This document shows positions 12,789-14,475 of a DNA stretch of 14,475 nucleotides, piece after piece. Each line of letters begins with the position of its first letter. The stretch's first letter is position 1. The position numbers and the translations under genes were made by a program. The stretch comes from CADEDH01 sp047971245 (GTDB taxonomy: Bacteria > Actinomycetota > Acidimicrobiia > Acidimicrobiales > SZUA-35), in NCBI GenBank assembly GCA_047971245.1, contig JBKDZN010000080.1, positions 1 through 14,475 on the forward strand, given 5' to 3'. A model generated the notes under the pieces. The model did not search any database. It was not told the DNA's origin and saw nothing but the letters and a program-made list of their open reading frames with translations.

Positions 12789-13214
12789 ATGTCCGAACCC
12801 ACGATCCCGGCCCCACTGCCCGTCGGCGTCCCCCACCCCAACCCGGACTCGGCGCCGTTCTGGTCGGCCACCGCCGAAGGACGGTTCCTCCTGCAGCGCT
12901 GCACCCGGTGCGACACCGTGCTCTGGTGGCCGCGGGCGGTGTGCCCGGAGTGCTCCAGCTTCGACCTGGAGTGGTTCGACGCCACCGGCGAGGGCGTGGT
13001 CTACAGCTTCTCGATCGTGCGGCGCACCCCGGACCGGCGGTGGGCGCCGTCGGCTCCCTACGTGCTGGCCTACGTCGAGTTGGACGAGGGCCCACGGGTG
13101 ATGACGAACATCGTCGACTGCGACCCGGACTCGGTGACCGTCGATCAGCGGGTGCGGGTGGTGTGGCACGACACCGGTGAGGGTTCCGCCCTCCCCCGGT
13201 TCACCCCGGTATAG
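12789..13214 (+). CDS. DUF35 Zn-ribbon/OB-fold protein, partner of the thiolase-like enzyme
   Basis: A 141-residue protein with the two-part DUF35 layout. An N-terminal helix region (PNPDSAPFWSATAEGRFLLQRC) leads into a rubredoxin-like zinc ribbon with Cys38-x2-Cys41 and Cys52-x2-Cys55 (CTRC, CPEC), followed by an OB fold (about residues 60-138) with VVYSFSIVRR, PYVLAYVELDEGPRVMTNIV and VRVVWHDT. In known pairs the DUF35 subunit binds the thiolase-fold enzyme and is needed for its stability or for positioning the CoA substrate. The ATG is 1 nt after the upstream stop, so translation is almost certainly coupled. All four zinc cysteines are present. The 61-bp palindrome begins 4 nt after its TAG. 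Confidence 0.93.
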   Translation: MSEPTIPAPLPVGVPHPNPDSAPFWSATAEGRFLLQRCTRCDTVLWWPRAVCPECSSFDLEWFDATGEGVVYSFSIVRRTPDRRWAPSAPYVLAYVELDEGPRVMTNIVDCDPDSVTVDQRVRVVWHDTGEGSALPRFTPV

Positions 13215-13217
13215 GGA

Positions 13218-13278
13218 CTGATTCCCCGTTCTGACCGTGGATGCTTCGAGAACCTGGAGCATCCACGGTCAGAACGGG
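13218..13278. repeat. 61-bp palindromic element, copy 1
   Basis: A perfect inverted repeat: arms 13225-13245 and 13258-13278 (21 bp each, no mismatch) around a 12-nt loop TCGAGAACCTGG, plus a left flank CTGATTC. All 61 bases are identical to copy 2 at 14163-14223. It begins 4 nt after the DUF35 stop codon and lies 44 nt before the SDR start. No T-run follows. Confidence 0.97.
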
Positions 13279-13322
13279 CCGTAGCGGGGCGGCAGGGTGG
13301 GGAACATCACGGAGGAACGGCA

Positions 13323-14159
13323 ATGAGCTACGAACTGACCGGTCTCGAAGGCAAGGTGGCCGTGGTGACCGGGGCGGGCCGGATGCGGTCCATCGGCCGG
13401 CCGGTGGCGGTGGAGCTGGCCCGGGCCGGATGCGAGATCGTGCTCACCGGTACCGGGCGGTCCCCCGACCGGTACCCGGAAGACGAGCAGGCCGCAGGCT
13501 GGCGGGACATCGACTCGGTGGCCGACGAGGTTCGCGCCACTGGACGGCGGGCCCTGACCCTGGTCAGCGACGTGCGCGACCCGGCCGCGGTCGACGACCT
13601 GGTGGCCGCCACCCTGGCCGAGATGGGCCGGGTGGACATCGTGGTCAACAACGCCGGCGCCGCCCGGGGCGACGACCGCCGACCGGTCGTCGACCTCGAC
13701 GTCGACGTGTGGACCAATGTGATCGGCACCAACCTGACCGGCACATTCCTGATGTGCCGCGCCTTCGGCCGGGCCCTGATCGACGGGGGCCGGGGCGGCT
13801 CCATCGTGAACATGTCGTCGATCGCCGGCAAGATGCTGCCGGAGAACACCGCCGCCTACGCCTCCAGCAAGGCAGGGATCCAGGCGCTCACCGCGTCGAT
13901 GAGCCGGGAGATGGCCCGCCACCAGGTTCGGGTCAACGCCATCTGTCCCGGCATCATCGACACCTCACGCATGGACGACAGCGACGCCCCCGAGCGGGGC
14001 GAGCGGTGGCAGGCCATGCTCGAGGACCGGGTGCCGCTCGGCCGGGCCGGCCGGGGTGAGGACATTGCCTGGATGACGGTGTTCCTCTGCTCCGATCAGG
14101 GGGCCTGGATCACCGGCCAGTCCTACAACGTCGACGGCGGTACCGTCACCGCTCACTGA
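13323..14159 (+). CDS. SDR-family NAD(P)-dependent oxidoreductase
   Basis: A 278-residue classical short-chain dehydrogenase/reductase that would interconvert a hydroxyl and a keto group with NAD(P). The cofactor motif is TGAGRMRSIGRP (residues 16-27), a lengthened version of TGxxxGIG with extra RMR residues. NNAG is at 109-112, the catalytic Ser is in MSSIAG (Ser165/166), and YASSK gives Tyr179 and Lys183. The end, AWITGQSYNVDGG, is the usual C-terminal motif. The segment RSPDRYPEDEQAAGWRDIDSV after beta-2 is an insertion compared with minimal SDRs and typical of one actinobacterial subfamily. GGAGG is 7 nt upstream of the ATG. It sits between the thiolase/DUF35 pair and the CoA-transferase, suggesting a 3-hydroxyacyl-CoA or steroid-like substrate (inference). 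Confidence 0.95.
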   Translation: MSYELTGLEGKVAVVTGAGRMRSIGRPVAVELARAGCEIVLTGTGRSPDRYPEDEQAAGWRDIDSVADEVRATGRRALTLVSDVRDPAAVDDLVAATLAEMGRVDIVVNNAGAARGDDRRPVVDLDVDVWTNVIGTNLTGTFLMCRAFGRALIDGGRGGSIVNMSSIAGKMLPENTAAYASSKAGIQALTASMSREMARHQVRVNAICPGIIDTSRMDDSDAPERGERWQAMLEDRVPLGRAGRGEDIAWMTVFLCSDQGAWITGQSYNVDGGTVTAH

Positions 14160-14162
14160 CAC

Positions 14163-14223
14163 CTGATTCCCCGTTCTGACCGTGGATGCTTCGAGAACCT
14201 GGAGCATCCACGGTCAGAACGGG
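14163..14223. repeat. 61-bp palindromic element, copy 2
   Basis: Identical over 61 bases to copy 1. Here the arms extend to 22 bp (14169-14190 and 14203-14224) because the following base is G instead of C. It begins 4 nt after the SDR stop codon and ends 59 nt before the CoA-transferase start. No T-run follows on either strand. Confidence 0.97.
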
Positions 14224-14269
14224 GAAGAGTTCGCCGGAGGAGGGAATCGCCCGCCCCGGACGGGCCAGC

Positions 14270-14275
14270 TAGCTT
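14270..14275 (+). promoter_or_regulatory. Putative leaderless -10 box (TAGCTT) of the CoA-transferase gene
   Basis: TAGCTT in CAGCTAGCTTCG lies exactly 7 nt before the ATG at 14283, in the same geometry as before the aldehyde dehydrogenase and DUF2889 genes. It suggests this gene has its own promoter in spite of lying downstream of the SDR gene. Confidence 0.5.
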
Positions 14276-14282
14276 CGAGCGG

Positions 14283-14475
14283 ATGGTGGACACAGAGCCG
14301 TTGATCGCTCCCGCTCCGTTGGCCGGGTTGCGGGTGGTCGAGATTGCCGGCGGCATCCCGGCCGCGTACTGCGCCCGGATGCTGCGGGGGTTCGGCGCCG
14401 ACACGATCCGTCTCGAGAGCCCCGCGGTCTCCCGGCCCGGTGGGGATTCCGGGCCGGCCGGGATCGACGGACTCG
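14283..14475 (+). CDS. Class III (CaiB/BaiF, formyl-CoA transferase type) CoA-transferase, N-terminal part
   Basis: The first 64 residues of a family III CoA-transferase, cut by the window edge. The diagnostic N-terminal block is present: LAGLRVVEIAGGIPAAYCARMLRGFGADTIRLESP split as a strand (LRVVEIAG), a helix that carries AAYCARMLRGFGA, and the strand DTIRLESP. In this family an N-terminal domain of this form precedes the catalytic Asp at about residue 170, which is outside the window. The enzyme moves CoA from one acid to another, here presumably activating or recycling a substrate of the cluster. The ATG has no Shine-Dalgarno but a leaderless -10 box. Alpha-methylacyl-CoA racemases share the fold and cannot be excluded from this fragment. 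Confidence 0.88.
   Translation, partial: MVDTEPLIAPAPLAGLRVVEIAGGIPAAYCARMLRGFGADTIRLESPAVSRPGGDSGPAGIDGL

Noticed and set aside
13218..14223. CRISPR array or transposon ends from the two 61-bp repeats
   Set aside because: Only two copies, separated by a full housekeeping-type gene rather than a spacer; no cas or transposase gene, and no target-site duplication visible around the pair.

Overview
The window is dense, very GC-rich DNA with strong G/C preference at third codon positions. Short intergenic gaps, TANNNT-type -10 boxes, probable leaderless starts, a DUF2889 protein, and a fatty-acid or steroid style CoA-ester gene set point to a high-GC actinobacterium. An Acidimicrobiia-like lineage is my best guess; this is inference from gene content and style, not a phylogenetic result.

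Layout, left to right. (1) 1-619, minus: the N-terminal part of deoxyribose-phosphate aldolase (deoC), cut by the window edge. (2) 775-2343, plus: a 14-helix DHA2-type MFS exporter, with a 7-6-7 inverted repeat upstream that looks like an operator. (3) 2328-2519, minus: a 63-residue two-helix membrane protein whose 3' end overlaps the exporter gene. (4) 2520-3219: a minus-strand intrinsic terminator, then an unrecognised 137-residue plus-strand gene with a perfect Shine-Dalgarno. (5) 3243-3743, minus: thiol peroxidase (tpx). (6) 3889-6184, minus: an FAD monooxygenase downstream of an HSL-type esterase, likely one transcript. (7) 6247-7677, plus: an NAD(P)-dependent aldehyde dehydrogenase, divergent from the esterase by about 60 bp. 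(8) 7715-10096, minus: a membrane-bound c-di-GMP enzyme (PilJ-like sensor, PAS, GGDEF, EAL). (9) 10193-10825, plus: a DUF2889 protein. (10) 10973-11227, plus: a tiny, extremely acidic lipoprotein. (11) 11228-11590: a 363-bp regulatory-looking gap. (12) 11591-14475, plus: a thiolase-fold enzyme lacking the usual nucleophilic cysteine, its DUF35 Zn-ribbon/OB partner, an SDR oxidoreductase, and the start of a class III CoA-transferase.

The last block reads as a CoA-thioester catabolic cluster. The CoA-transferase would activate an acid, the SDR would oxidise or reduce a hydroxyl/keto group, and the thiolase-like/DUF35 pair would make or break a C-C bond. The esterase, monooxygenase and aldehyde dehydrogenase form a second oxidative module that could generate acids for it. 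That link is inference.

The most unusual structure is a pair of identical 61-bp palindromic elements (13218-13278 and 14163-14223). Each begins exactly 4 nt after a stop codon and the two flank the SDR gene. Other notable signals are a TANNNT-N7-start promoter signature shared by three genes, and a promoter-like site at 11328-11357 with a palindrome inside its spacer followed by a 13-bp hairpin. I see no tRNA, rRNA, CRISPR array, insertion sequence or phage gene. I did not find a clear-cut new multi-gene defence or mobile system; most of the window is metabolic.
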